Shown here one piece after another: positions 1 through 8,428 of a stretch of DNA of 64,000 bases. The notes under the pieces are model-generated. The model was given only the letters and a program-made list of their open reading frames with translations. It made no database searches and was not told the DNA's origin. Origin of the DNA: Nocardiopsis flavescens (lineage in GTDB: Bacteria; Actinomycetota; Actinomycetes; Streptosporangiales; Streptosporangiaceae). Location of the stretch: NCBI RefSeq assembly GCF_900141985.1, contig NZ_FQZK01000004.1, positions 248,001 through 312,000 on the forward strand, written 5' to 3'. The position numbers and the translations under genes are program-made. The first letter of the stretch is position 1, and each line of letters starts with the position of its first letter.

Positions 1-955
1 CCGGGGGGTTGATCTCGGACTCGGTGACGGCCTCGCCGTCCACGGCCCAGCGCTCCAGGACCTCCTGGTAGCGCCCGCTCCCGATGACCTCGTCGAGGGC
101 GGCGTTGACCGCCTCGACCAGGCCGTTGTCCTTGAGGGTCATGGCGGCGATCTCCGCCCTGACCTCTCCGCCGCCGGAGATGGTGCCGACGATCTCGGTC
201 TCCCGGGCGACCTCCACGTGGTAGGAGGCGCTGGGGGTGGGGCCGAGGTAGAGGTCGATGCGGCCGGACTGGAGCGCCAGGTAGGTGTCGCTGTCGGTCT
301 GGTAGTACTGCAGGTCGGCCGGCTCCAGCCCCGCGTCCTGGTTCTCCTGGTCCCAGCGCAGGAGGATCTCCTCCTGGTTGGTCCCCGAGCCGACGGCGAC
401 GGAGAGGCCGGCGATGTCCGCGGGCTCCGCGATCTCGTCGAACCCGTGGCCGGTGGCGGCCTCGAAGGAGACGGTGTCCACCCGGTAGGTGGCGAAGTCG
501 AAGAGGTCCTTGCGCTCCTCGGTGACGGTGACGTTGGAGAACACGGCCTCGTACCTGCCGCTCTCCACGGACAGGAAGAGGTTGTCCCAGCCGGTGGCCT
601 CGGGCCGGTACTCCAGGTCCAGGACGTCGGCGACGAGCTGGGCGACGTCGGTCTCCACGCCGATGACGGTCTCGTCGTCGTCGGCGTAGAAGGCGAGCGG
701 CGGGGCGCCGCCGCTGGAGTGGCCGACGGTCAGGGCGCCGTCCTCGCGGATCTCCTCGGGCACGAGGCCGGCGATCTCGGGCACGGCCTCGGCGCGGACC
801 CGGTCCTGCTCGGCGGCGAGGTTGAACGGGCTCTCGCCGCCCGCGCCCCCGCTCTCGGCCGCGCCCTGCGCCTCGGGGTCGGCGCAGGCGCTGAGGGCCA
901 GCAGCAGGACGGCGGCCAGGGCCGGGGCGCGCAGGGGGGCGACGGGGGTGGGCAT
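1..955 (-). CDS. Amino-acid ABC transporter substrate-binding lipoprotein (family 3), 3' end off window
   Basis: Solute-binding lipoprotein that would capture a polar amino acid or related compound outside the membrane and hand it to the permease encoded upstream. The ATG start gives a signal peptide ending in a lipobox LSAC with the lipidated Cys at residue 24. The rest reads as a family 3 binding protein (GVETDVAQLVADVLDLEY near the middle of lobe 1; SVAVGSGTNQEE in lobe 2). About 318 codons are present and the frame is still open at base 1, where the C-terminus (INPP) looks almost complete. It lies 47 bp downstream of the ATPase gene and closes the operon GNAT-permease-ATPase-binding protein. 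The ligand cannot be read from sequence. Confidence 0.9.
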   Translation of the reverse strand, partial: MPTPVAPLRAPALAAVLLLALSACADPEAQGAAESGGAGGESPFNLAAEQDRVRAEAVPEIAGLVPEEIREDGALTVGHSSGGAPPLAFYADDDETVIGVETDVAQLVADVLDLEYRPEATGWDNLFLSVESGRYEAVFSNVTVTEERKDLFDFATYRVDTVSFEAATGHGFDEIAEPADIAGLSVAVGSGTNQEEILLRWDQENQDAGLEPADLQYYQTDSDTYLALQSGRIDLYLGPTPSASYHVEVARETEIVGTISGGGEVRAEIAAMTLKDNGLVEAVNAALDEVIGSGRYQEVLERWAVDGEAVTESEINPP

Positions 956-1002
956 GGTGCTCCTCGGGGGGACGGAAGGGGTGGGGACGGGGGGCGGGGG
1001 GT

Positions 1003-1797
1003 TCACAGGACCTTCTCCAGGAAGGCCCGGGTGCGTTCGTGGGCGGGGTGGTCCAGGACCCGTCCGGGCGGGCCGGACTCGACGATGCGCCCCTGGTCCA
1101 TGAACACGACGGTGTCGGCGACCTCGCGGGCGAAGCCGATCTCGTGGGTGACGACGATCATGGTGGTGCCGCCCGCGGCGAGGTCGCGGATGACGTCGAG
1201 GACCTCGCCGACGAGTTCGGGGTCCAGGGCGCTGGTGGGCTCGTCGAACAGCAGCACCTTGGGCCGCAGGGCCAGGGCGCGGGCGATGGCGACCCGCTGC
1301 TGCTGGCCCCCCGACAGAGTGCGCGGGTGGGCGTCGGCGAACCCGGCCAGGCCCACGCGCTCCAGCAGGGCGCGCGCCTGCTCCTCGACCTCGGCGGCGG
1401 GCCGGCGGAAGGCGTACCGGGGCGCCTCGACGATGTTCTCCAGCACGGTCAGGTGCGGGAACAGGTTGAAGTTCTGGAAGACGAACCCGATGGCGCCGCG
1501 CTGGCGCAGGATCTGCTTCTCCTTGAGTTCGTGCAGGACGCCGCGTCCGCGGCGGTAGCCGATCAGCTCGCCGTCGACGGTGATGTGGCCGCGGTCGGCG
1601 CGCTCCAGGTGGTTGATGCAGCGCAGCAGGGTGCTCTTGCCCGACCCCGAGGGGCCCAGGACCACGGTGACGTGACCGGCCTCGACGGTGAGGTCGACGT
1701 CCCGCAGGACCTCGGCGGCGCCGAAGCGCTTGTACACGCCGCGCACGGAGACCATGGGGGCCGTCCGGGACCGGGCGGGGGTGTCGGCGGCCGTCAT
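1003..1797 (-). CDS. Amino-acid ABC transporter ATP-binding protein (GlnQ/HisP type)
   Basis: ATPase subunit that powers uptake by the adjacent permease. It has 264 residues: Walker [10 protein letters not shown] at 48-56, Q-loop [11 protein letters not shown] around 106-115, signature LSGGQQQ at 161-167, Walker [13 protein letters not shown] at 181-192 and the switch histidine in VVTHE. The basic insertion after strand 3 (residues 81-100) is typical of the histidine/polar-amino-acid branch. The ATG overlaps the TGA of the permease as ATGA (1797-1794), so translational coupling is likely. A second start at Met15 (MVSVRG) is possible but has no better ribosome site. Confidence 0.95.
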   Translation of the reverse strand: MTAADTPARSRTAPMVSVRGVYKRFGAAEVLRDVDLTVEAGHVTVVLGPSGSGKSTLLRCINHLERADRGHITVDGELIGYRRGRGVLHELKEKQILRQRGAIGFVFQNFNLFPHLTVLENIVEAPRYAFRRPAAEVEEQARALLERVGLAGFADAHPRTLSGGQQQRVAIARALALRPKVLLFDEPTSALDPELVGEVLDVIRDLAAGGTTMIVVTHEIGFAREVADTVVFMDQGRIVESGPPGRVLDHPAHERTRAFLEKVL

Positions 1798-2771
1798 CGG
1801 GTGGCCCCTCTCGGCTGGCGGGCGGAGCGCAGGGCGTGGGGCAGCCCGGCGGCGAAGGAGCGCACCCGCTGCAGGGGCGTGGGCGGGAGTTCGCGCACGG
1901 CCCCCTTGGCGTAGTGGCGCTCCACGTAGAACTGGGCGGCGGACAGCAGCGTGGTCAGGACGATGTACCAGAGGGTGGCGACCATGAGCATGGGCACCAC
2001 GTCGCCGGTGCGGTTGTAGATGACCTGGACGCGGTAGAAGAGCTCGCCCAAGGCCATCACGTACACCACCGAGGTGCCCTTGAACAGGCCGATGACCTCG
2101 TTTCCGGCGGTGGGCATGATGGTCCGCATCGCCTGCGGCAGGATGATGCGGCGCACCTGGCGGCCCCAGGGGATGCCGAGCGCGGCGGCGGCCTCGCGCT
2201 GGCCCTGGTCGACGGCGAGGATGCCGGAGCGGACGATCTCGGCGGAGTAGGCCGCCTGGTGCAGGGCCAGGCCCAGGACGGCGGCGGTCATGGGGCTGAT
2301 GAGCTCCATGGTGGGGAAGCTGACGAAGGCGGGGCCGAAGGGGATGCCGAAGGAGAGCCGGTCGTAGAGGATCGCGAGGTTGTACCAGAACAGCAGCTGC
2401 ACGATGAGGGGGATGGAGCGGAAGGCCCACACGTAGGTCCAGGACACCGAGGCGAGCAGGGCACTGCCGGACAGGCGCATGAGCGCCAGGACGACGCCCA
2501 GGCCGAAGCCCAGGACGGTGCCGTACACCGTGAGCCGAACGGTCAGCCACAGCGCCCGCATGATGGTCTCGGCGAAGAGGTAGTCGGCGACGACGTGCCA
2601 CTTCCAGGCCGGGTTGGTGAGCATCATGTTCGCGAACATGGCGACCAGGACCAGGACGGCCGCCCCGGCGGCCCAGCGCCAGGGGTGGCGGGCGGGCCGG
2701 ACCGGCCAGTCGGTGGGGTCGTCGGGGGCGCCCCGGGGGCCGGCGGCGCGGGTGGCGGCGGGGGCGGTCAC
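1794..2771 (-). CDS. Amino-acid ABC transporter permease (HisM/GlnP type)
   Basis: Single fused or homodimeric membrane subunit of the importer, 325 residues from a GTG that overlaps the preceding stop codon as GTGA (2771-2768). An unusually long polar N-terminus (about 35 residues) precedes the first membrane helix ([16 protein letters not shown]). The PAAT-family block follows, with several helices and the cytoplasmic EAA loop [20 protein letters not shown]. Only one permease gene is present, so the channel is presumably a homodimer. The C-terminal tail after residue 300 is basic and not conserved. Confidence 0.93.
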   Translation of the reverse strand: MTAPAATRAAGPRGAPDDPTDWPVRPARHPWRWAAGAAVLVLVAMFANMMLTNPAWKWHVVADYLFAETIMRALWLTVRLTVYGTVLGFGLGVVLALMRLSGSALLASVSWTYVWAFRSIPLIVQLLFWYNLAILYDRLSFGIPFGPAFVSFPTMELISPMTAAVLGLALHQAAYSAEIVRSGILAVDQGQREAAAALGIPWGRQVRRIILPQAMRTIMPTAGNEVIGLFKGTSVVYVMALGELFYRVQVIYNRTGDVVPMLMVATLWYIVLTTLLSAAQFYVERHYAKGAVRELPPTPLQRVRSFAAGLPHALRSARQPRGATR

Positions 2772-3346
2772 CGGTCGGCCCTCCCGGCCCGGGTGGCGGT
2801 GCCGGCGCGGGCGCGCACGGCCGGGGCCGCGGGCGCGTCCTCCGGAGCGGCCGGGGCCAGGACCTTGTCGAAGGGGAGCGGGCCGAGGGTCTCGGGGTCG
2901 GCGGCCGGGTCGAAGCCCGGGGTGTACCCGGCGGCGAGGTAGAGGGCGCGCGCCTCGGGCTGGCGGGGCCCGGTGGTCAGGTGCATGCGCGTGTAGCCGG
3001 CGCGGGCGGCGGCGCGCTCCAGGGCGGCCAGGACCGTGCGGGCGTGGCCGCGCCTCCTGCTGTCGGAGGCCGTCCACATGCGCTTGACCTCGGCGGTGCG
3101 CGCGTCGTGGCGGCGGTAGGCGCCCCCGGCGACGGGGCGGCCGTCCAGCACGAGGAGCAGCAGGAGCCCGTCGGGCGGGGCGAAGTGCGCGGCCGGGACG
3201 GAACTCAGCTCGCTGTCGCCGAGGGACCCGTAGCGCTCGGTGTACTCCCGGCGGAGTTCGTCGAGCAGGGGGCGGGCCAGGGGGTCGTCGATCCGCGCCG
3301 TGCGGATGACGGGTGTCTCGGCCGTCGGCGGGCGGCGTGGGCCCAT
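2768..3346 (-). CDS. GNAT family N-acetyltransferase, first gene of the ABC transporter operon
   Basis: Predicted acetyl-CoA-dependent N-acetyltransferase of 192 residues. The core shows the usual beta4-beta5 region ([17 protein letters not shown]), then [20 protein letters not shown], which is the acetyl-CoA pyrophosphate-binding loop (R/Q-x-x-G-x-G/A equivalent RRRGHA), and [10 protein letters not shown] near the C-terminus. ATG at 3346 is chosen over an earlier in-frame start because CGAGG lies 9 bases upstream and the earlier start would run into the promoter. It leads the transporter operon and overlaps the permease start, so it may acetylate the imported substrate. An acetyltransferase-led cystine/S-compound importer operon is known in Bacillus (ytm/snaA); that the two are equivalent is only an analogy. 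Confidence 0.85.
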   Translation of the reverse strand: MGPRRPPTAETPVIRTARIDDPLARPLLDELRREYTERYGSLGDSELSSVPAAHFAPPDGLLLLLVLDGRPVAGGAYRRHDARTAEVKRMWTASDSRRRGHARTVLAALERAAARAGYTRMHLTTGPRQPEARALYLAAGYTPGFDPAADPETLGPLPFDKVLAPAAPEDAPAAPAVRARAGTATRAGRADR

Positions 3347-3418
3347 GGGGGAGAACCTCGCTCTCGGTGGCGGAAGCCCTGCGGGTCCGGGGATTCCGGG
3401 GTCGCGGGGCACAGAAGG

Positions 3419-3448
3419 ATTCTGAGTCCCACAAAACCCATATGTCAA
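3419..3448 (-). promoter_or_regulatory. Sigma70-type promoter for the GNAT-ABC operon
   Basis: On the minus strand a perfect TTGACA (3448-3443) is followed after 18 bases by CAGAAT (3424-3419), about 70 bases upstream of the GNAT start. The segment is clearly less G+C rich than its surroundings. Position and orientation fit the operon; the start point is inferred. Confidence 0.55.
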
Positions 3449-3530
3449 GTAGGAAAAGTGTGATTAGAAGGCGGGCGGATCCCCCGGCGGCCGGTGAAAT
3501 CCCCGTCAACATGCGCCAAGTTCCGACCAA

Positions 3531-3570
3531 ACAGACAACACGCGCACATCAGGATGTTTCTCTTGTCTGT
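3531..3570. promoter_or_regulatory. Inverted repeat ACAGACAA-N24-TTGTCTGT upstream of 3605
   Basis: Perfect 8-base arms at 3531-3538 and 3563-3570, 35 bases upstream of the plus-strand gene at 3605 and in the divergent gap with the GNAT operon. It could be a pair of operator half-sites two helical turns apart or a leader hairpin. No regulator gene is adjacent. Confidence 0.35.
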
Positions 3571-3604
3571 ATAGATCTTCACCAAGAGTGACGAAAGGGG
3601 CGCC

Positions 3605-4207
3605 ATGGTGCAGCCGAGCTACACGGCGCCGGACAGGTCCCGCAACCAGTGGCTCCCGCTGGGCGTCGCCGCGGCGGTGGCGGTCCTGCTGGTCGCCGCC
3701 TGGTCGCTGCTGAACGCCCTGCTGCCGGGGACCGAGCGGATACGCGCCGGGGACGAGATCACCATCGGCGAGGGCGGCGGGTACCGCGCCTCCCTCTCCC
3801 TGCCCCAGGAGGGGTGGAGCCTGGACGTGGGGGCCAGCCGGGCCGGGCAGTCCTACCGGTTCCACCGCGGGCCCGTGGACCTGACCGTGACCGCGGTCAC
3901 CCCCGTCGGGGACCCGCCCCCCGACGCGGAGCGGCTGTGGGAGGGCATGGGCGACATCGCCCGCGCCGGGGACCCCACCGCGCGGCTGGGCGACCCCGAG
4001 GTGATCACCACCGAGCAGGGCGTCGAGGGCCTGACCGGGGTGCTGCGCAGCCGGACCGAGGAGGGCGCGGCCGTGCTGTACCCCTCGCCCGACGGGGGGT
4101 TCGCCGTGGAGATGACCCTGGGCGGCCGGGACGCCACCACCGCCGACCTGGAGGCCGTCGCCGACGTGGCGCGGACCGTCGTGTTCACCGGGGAGGGGGA
4201 GCGATGA
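3605..4207 (+). CDS. Membrane-anchored protein of unknown function, coupled to a PrsW-type protease gene
   Basis: Unrecognised 200-residue protein: a polar N-terminus of about 15 residues, one membrane helix (residues about 17-40, PLGVAAAVAVLLVAAWSLLN), then an extracytoplasmic domain of about 160 residues. The ATG follows an AAAGGGG ribosome site. The stop overlaps the start of the next gene as ATGA, so the two are coupled. A single-TM protein next to a PrsW-like intramembrane protease could be its partner or substrate; this is inference from position only. Confidence 0.75.
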   Translation: MVQPSYTAPDRSRNQWLPLGVAAAVAVLLVAAWSLLNALLPGTERIRAGDEITIGEGGGYRASLSLPQEGWSLDVGASRAGQSYRFHRGPVDLTVTAVTPVGDPPPDAERLWEGMGDIARAGDPTARLGDPEVITTEQGVEGLTGVLRSRTEEGAAVLYPSPDGGFAVEMTLGGRDATTADLEAVADVARTVVFTGEGER

Positions 4208-5355
4208 GCGGCGCACCGGAGGACCCGCGGTCCGTGGACACCCGGGCGGCCCGGGTGCCCGCCCAGCGCACCTCGCGGACGGGCGCCCCCGGGCCGCGGC
4301 GGATCCCGGCGCCCCGCGCGCCCGAGCGGACCCTGCTGGGGTACCGCCTGCCCGCGCTCACCTCGATGGTCCTCATCGCCCTGTTCTGCCTGCTGGGGCT
4401 GGGGACGCTGACGTTCCAGCTCGCCGGGACGGTGCGGGTGTTCTTCGCCGAGGCCGCGCTGGGACTGGTCTTCGGCGCCGCCACCCTGCTGTTCGGGTTC
4501 TGGCTGTTCCGGCGGATCCGGCCGGTGCGCGCCCCCGACCTGCCCGCCTCGCTGGTGGCGGTCCTGTGGGGCATGACGGCCGCGACCGGCGGCGCCCTGC
4601 TCGCCAACAGCGCGCTCTCGGGGGTCTGGTCCAAGACCATGGGGCTGGCGTTCACGTCGGCCTGGGGTGCGGCGCTGACGGCGCCGCTCAACGAGGAGCT
4701 GTTCAAGCTCGTCGGGATCGTGCTGGTGGCCGTGGCCTTCCCGCGGGCGCTGCGCGGGCCCGTCGACGGGTTCGTCCTGGGTGCCCTGGTGGGCCTGGGC
4801 TTCGAGGTGACCGAGAACCTCATCTACGGGCTGAACACGGTGGCCATGGCCGGCGGGGTGAACGGGGCCGAGGCCGTGGTCCAGACGACGGTGCTGCGCG
4901 TGGTGCTCACCGGGTTCGGATCGCACTGGGCGATGTCCGCGGTGGCGGGCGCCGGCGTCGGCCTGCTCGCCGCGGCGGGGTGGCTGCCGGGGCGCCGCCG
5001 GGCGGTCGGGGCGCTCCTGCTGGTGCTGACGGCGGTGGGGATGCACTGGCTGTTCGACTCGCCGCTGCTGGACGGGTTCGCCGGCATCGTCTTCAAGGTG
5101 CTGCTGAACTTCGCGATCGCCCTGGCGGTGTACTTCGCCTTCCGCCACGCCCACCGCCGCAGGGTCCGCCGCGCCCTGGCGCGGGAGGGCGAGGAGGTGG
5201 GGCTGCGCCGCTCGTCGGCGGTCGCCCTGGCCCGGCGCCGCGCCCGGCGCAGGGCGCTGCGCGAGGTGCCCGAGGCCGAGCGCGCCGAGGCCGGGCGCGT
5301 CCAGGAGCTGATGGTGGAGGAGGCCGAGGACCGCGCCTTCGCCAACAGGGTCTGA
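4204..5355 (+). CDS. PrsW-family intramembrane metalloprotease
   Basis: Polytopic protein of 383 residues belonging to the PrsW family, whose Bacillus member performs site-1 cleavage of an anti-sigma factor. The family motifs are visible in order: APLNEELFK (glutamates of the first motif) near residue 157, GFEVTENLIYG near residue 198, and two downstream membrane histidines (GSHWAM and MHWLFD). A proline/arginine-rich cytoplasmic N-terminus of about 45 residues and a basic, charged C-terminal tail of about 65 residues flank the membrane core. The substrate is unknown; no sigma/anti-sigma pair is nearby, but the coupled single-TM protein upstream is a candidate partner. Confidence 0.88.
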   Translation: MSGAPEDPRSVDTRAARVPAQRTSRTGAPGPRRIPAPRAPERTLLGYRLPALTSMVLIALFCLLGLGTLTFQLAGTVRVFFAEAALGLVFGAATLLFGFWLFRRIRPVRAPDLPASLVAVLWGMTAATGGALLANSALSGVWSKTMGLAFTSAWGAALTAPLNEELFKLVGIVLVAVAFPRALRGPVDGFVLGALVGLGFEVTENLIYGLNTVAMAGGVNGAEAVVQTTVLRVVLTGFGSHWAMSAVAGAGVGLLAAAGWLPGRRRAVGALLLVLTAVGMHWLFDSPLLDGFAGIVFKVLLNFAIALAVYFAFRHAHRRRVRRALAREGEEVGLRRSSAVALARRRARRRALREVPEAERAEAGRVQELMVEEAEDRAFANRV

Positions 5356-5418
5356 CCGCGCGGGCGCGCGGGGGCCGGGGCCGCCGGTCCGGAGCCCGCC
5401 CGGGCGCGGGGAGTGGCC

Positions 5419-5452
5419 GCGCGGGGGCCGGGGGCGTCCCCGGCCCCCGCGC
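5419..5452. terminator. Strong hairpin between convergent genes
   Basis: Perfect 15-base arms (5419-5433 and 5438-5452) with a GCGT loop, lying between the convergent PrsW-type gene and the gene at 5459. No T tract follows, as is common in high-G+C actinobacteria. Probably a shared bidirectional terminator. Confidence 0.6.
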
Positions 5453-5458
5453 CGCGTC

Positions 5459-5941
5459 TCAGCCCGTCCGCTCCAGCAGCTCCCGGGCCAGCTCCCGGAA
5501 GCGGGCGGCGACGGCCCGCCCGCGCTCCGGCGCCGGTTCCACCCCGGACCCGCGGTCCGCGTCCCAGTCGTGGAACAGGTGGAGGAAGGGGAGGCGGCCG
5601 TGGTCGCCCTCCCCGAGGGAGGCGACCCGGCACAGGTGGTCGTAGACGGTCTCGGCGGCCCGGGCCGCCCGCGCACCGTCCGGCTCCCCCGCGAGCAGCC
5701 CGGCGCAGACCCGCCGCGCGGCGGCCAGGTGCGCCTCCCCCTCGGTGGGCCAGGCCAGCCCCAGCTCGGCGAGCGCCGCGGTGAAGGGCTCCAGGGCCGG
5801 GTCCGCGCGGCCCAGCCCGGCGACCTCCCGCAGCGCGGGCGAGTCCAGCCCCCGGGCCAGCGCCTGCGCGGCGACCATCGGCAGGTCGGGGTGTCCGTGG
5901 CCGACGACCGCGTCGGCCAGCTGCTCCCTGAGCACGTCCAT
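5459..5941 (-). CDS. Conserved hypothetical protein, 160 aa
   Basis: All-helical, soluble-looking protein of 160 residues with no membrane segment and no catalytic motif I recognise. It begins MDVLREQLADAVVGHGHPDL and contains LFHDWDAD near residue 125. The ATG (5941) is preceded by GGGGAGGA at good spacing and codon use is normal. It stands alone between a terminator hairpin and the RibD-like gene, so context gives no function. Confidence 0.7.
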   Translation of the reverse strand: MDVLREQLADAVVGHGHPDLPMVAAQALARGLDSPALREVAGLGRADPALEPFTAALAELGLAWPTEGEAHLAAARRVCAGLLAGEPDGARAARAAETVYDHLCRVASLGEGDHGRLPFLHLFHDWDADRGSGVEPAPERGRAVAARFRELARELLERTG

Positions 5942-6112
5942 CGGGTCCTCCCCGGGCCCGCGGGCCGACCGGTCCGGTGCCCGTACCGCACGGCGCGCGG
6001 CCCGCCGGAGAATCCTCGCACACCGCCCGGCCCGGCCCCGGGGCCGCGGAGGCCGCCGGCCGCTCCCCCGCAGGGCGGCGGTCCGGGGACGGCCGTCCGG
6101 AACCGCCCCCGG

Positions 6113-6853
6113 TCAGCGGGTCGGCCGCACGAAGCGGTGCAGCAGCGTGCCGTCCCGCTCCAGGACCAGGCGGGGGCGCAGCTCCAGGCCGGACCGGGCA
6201 CCGAGGGCGATGCGGGGCGCGTCGCCGCCCGCCAGCAGCGGGACCGTGCTCAGGCACAGCTCGTCCAGCAGCCCGGCGGCGGCCACGTCCGCCAGCAGGG
6301 AGGGGCCGCCCTCGCACAGCACACGGGACAGCCCCCGGCCGGCGAGGTCGGCCAGGGCCGCCCGCAGGTCCACCTCGGCGCCGCCGTGCACCAGCACCCG
6401 GTCGGCCCCCAGCAGGGCGCGGGCGCGCTCCAGCGCCCGCTCCCCCGCGGCGGCGCGGGTGACCATCCAGACCCCGCCGCGCCCCGGCGCGGGCCCGGCC
6501 AGGCCCGGCGGCACCCGCGCGGCGCGGCTCACCACGGCCAGGTCCGGGCACGGGGTGCGGCCCGGCCGCAGGCGCGGGCCCGGGCGCCCGTACCCCTCGG
6601 CGCGGGCGGTCCCCGCGCCCACCAGGACGACGTCGGCCAGGTCCCGCAGCAGCCGGTACACCTCGTTGTCGGGCGGGGTGTTGACGGACCCGGTCAGCCC
6701 GTCCTCCCCGGCGCCCGCCCCGTCCAGGGTGGCGACCATGTTCGCGCGCGTCCACCGCTCCGGGTGGGCGTACAGCACCGCCAGCGCCTCCCCCGAGACC
6801 TCCGAGCCCGGGGCCGCGGTGCGCGGGGAGACCTCGTTGAGCAGCACCCTCAC
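6113..6853 (-). CDS. RibD C-terminal/DHFR-like pyrimidine reductase family protein
   Basis: Predicted NADPH-dependent reductase of the RibD C-terminal domain family, 246 residues. Visible features are MVATLDG (substrate-side strand), ADVVLVGAGTARAEGYG around residue 73 and RVLCEGGPSLLADV (nucleotide-binding GGP loop) near residue 180. There is no deaminase domain, so it is not a complete RibD. The GTG start overlaps the upstream stop as GTGA (6853-6850), placing it as the last gene of the gpgS-folP2-LigB-like run. Substrate unknown. Confidence 0.82.
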   Translation of the reverse strand: MRVLLNEVSPRTAAPGSEVSGEALAVLYAHPERWTRANMVATLDGAGAGEDGLTGSVNTPPDNEVYRLLRDLADVVLVGAGTARAEGYGRPGPRLRPGRTPCPDLAVVSRAARVPPGLAGPAPGRGGVWMVTRAAAGERALERARALLGADRVLVHGGAEVDLRAALADLAGRGLSRVLCEGGPSLLADVAAAGLLDELCLSTVPLLAGGDAPRIALGARSGLELRPRLVLERDGTLLHRFVRPTR

Positions 6854-7542
6854 GGCCGCTCCCCCGGCCAGAGCGCCACCAGGTACAGCACGCCGAAGGG
6901 GTCGTCGGCGTAGAGCAGGCGGGGTCCGGCGGCCGGGCGCCCCGCCAGGGCGTGGGCCATGGCCTGGAGCGCGGAACGGCCGCCGATGAGCAGCTCCGCG
7001 CACAGGCCGGGGTCCAGCGCCAGCAGCGCCCCGGTGTCCCCCGAGGCCAGGGCCGCGCGGACGGCCCCGTCGACCGCGAACGTGCGCTCGTCCAGGTGGC
7101 CGGGCGCGCGCGGGCCGCGGCGGGCGCCCGCGTCGGCCACGACCAGCAGCCCCACCCGCCCGGGCCGGGCCGCGATCTCCCGCCCCCGGCGCGCGGTCTC
7201 CTGCGGGTCCGCCCCGAAGGCGATGGTGCCCATCTCCACCGGGACCCGCGCCCCCAGGTCGTCCAGCAGGCGGCGGGCCACCGCCAGGGAGGTCGGCAGC
7301 GCCTCGGCCGCGGGGACCCGCTCCCCGGGGCCGCCGAACGCCGACAGCGGGATACGCCCCCGCACCCCCCGCGCGGAGCGTTCGTCCGCGCCCAGCACCA
7401 CGATCGCGTCCGGGGCGGCGGCGAGCAGCCCGCCGACCGCCTCCTCGCACGCCTTGCGCAGGTCGGCGGCCACGTCACGGCCCCCGGTCAGCTCGCGCAG
7501 GAGCAGCGGCGGCGACGGGCACACGGCGGTGGCGACGATCAA
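6850..7542 (-). CDS. Class III extradiol dioxygenase (LigB-like) family protein
   Basis: Resembles the LigB/class III extradiol dioxygenase subunit B-like proteins found next to folP-type genes in actinobacteria; 230 residues. The start is read as TTG at 7542 because GGGGGG sits just upstream and the family begins with a short LIVATAVCPSPP strand directly at the N-terminus. An aspartate pair in LVVADAGARRG occurs in the expected region, but I cannot map a full iron ligand set, so catalytic activity is uncertain. It is coupled to the RibD-like gene downstream and lies 28 bp from the FolP2-like gene. Confidence 0.72.
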   Translation of the reverse strand: MIVATAVCPSPPLLLRELTGGRDVAADLRKACEEAVGGLLAAAPDAIVVLGADERSARGVRGRIPLSAFGGPGERVPAAEALPTSLAVARRLLDDLGARVPVEMGTIAFGADPQETARRGREIAARPGRVGLLVVADAGARRGPRAPGHLDERTFAVDGAVRAALASGDTGALLALDPGLCAELLIGGRSALQAMAHALAGRPAAGPRLLYADDPFGVLYLVALWPGERP

Positions 7543-7570
7543 CGGTCCCCCCTCACGGGCCACGGGCCCC

Positions 7571-8428
7571 TCACGCCAGTCCCCGCACGGTCCGCGCGGG
7601 GGGCCGGACACCGCGGATCGAGGCGACCATGTCCAGCACCTGCCGGGTCTGGGCCACCTCGTGCACCCGGTACACGCGGGCGCCGTGCCAGGCGCACACG
7701 GCGGTGGCGGCCAGGGTCCCGGTCAGCCGCTCCCCCACCGGCAGGTCCAGTGTCTCGCCGACGAAGTCCTTGTTGGACAGCGACACGAGCACCGGCCACC
7801 CGGTGGCGGTCATCTCGTCCAGGCGGCGGGTCAGCTCCAGGGAGTGCCAGGTGTTCTTGGCGAAGTCGTGGGCCGGGTCGATGAGCACCGACGCCGGGTC
7901 CACCCCCAGCGCCACCGCGCGCTCGGCCAGGGCGACGGTGGAGGAGACGGCGTCGGCGACCACGTCCCCGTAGCGCACCCGGTGCGGCCGGGTGCGCGGG
8001 GTGACCCCGGCGGTGTGCGTGCACACCAGGGCGGCGCCGAACTCCGCGGCGACCTCGGCCAGCCCGGGGTCGTACCCGCCCCAGGCGTCGTTGAGCAGGT
8101 CGGCCCCGGCCTCGCAGACCGCGCGGCCCACCGAGGCCCGCCACGTGTCGACGCTGATGACGAGGTCGGGGAACTCGGCGCGGACGGCGGCGACGAAGTC
8201 GACGACCCGGCGCTTCTCCTCGTCGGCTCCGATCTCCTCGCCGGGCGCGGCCTTGATCCCCCCGATGTCCACGATGTCGGCGCCCTCGGCGACGACCCGG
8301 CGCACCCGTTCGAAGGCGGGGCCGTCGTCCCAGGTGGCGCCCTTGTCGTAGAAGGAGTCGGGGGTCCGGTTGACGATCGCCATCACCAGCGACTCGTGCT
8401 CACCGAACCCGCGGCCCCGCAGCCTCAT
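7571..8428 (-). CDS. folP2: Dihydropteroate synthase-like protein (FolP2 type)
   Basis: TIM-barrel protein of 285 residues in the dihydropteroate synthase family. The N-terminal motif reads MAIVNRTPDSFYDKG where typical active enzymes have N-V-T-PDSF; the N-R-T form is that of mycobacterial FolP2, which is reported to lack normal synthase activity. ISVDTWRASV and LLNDAWGG are further family landmarks. The ATG overlaps the stop of the glycosyltransferase as TGATG (8430-8426). In Mycobacterium tuberculosis folP2 (Rv1207) also neighbours gpgS (Rv1208), which supports both assignments. Its real reaction is unresolved. Confidence 0.88.
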   Translation of the reverse strand: MRLRGRGFGEHESLVMAIVNRTPDSFYDKGATWDDGPAFERVRRVVAEGADIVDIGGIKAAPGEEIGADEEKRRVVDFVAAVRAEFPDLVISVDTWRASVGRAVCEAGADLLNDAWGGYDPGLAEVAAEFGAALVCTHTAGVTPRTRPHRVRYGDVVADAVSSTVALAERAVALGVDPASVLIDPAHDFAKNTWHSLELTRRLDEMTATGWPVLVSLSNKDFVGETLDLPVGERLTGTLAATAVCAWHGARVYRVHEVAQTRQVLDMVASIRGVRPPARTVRGLA

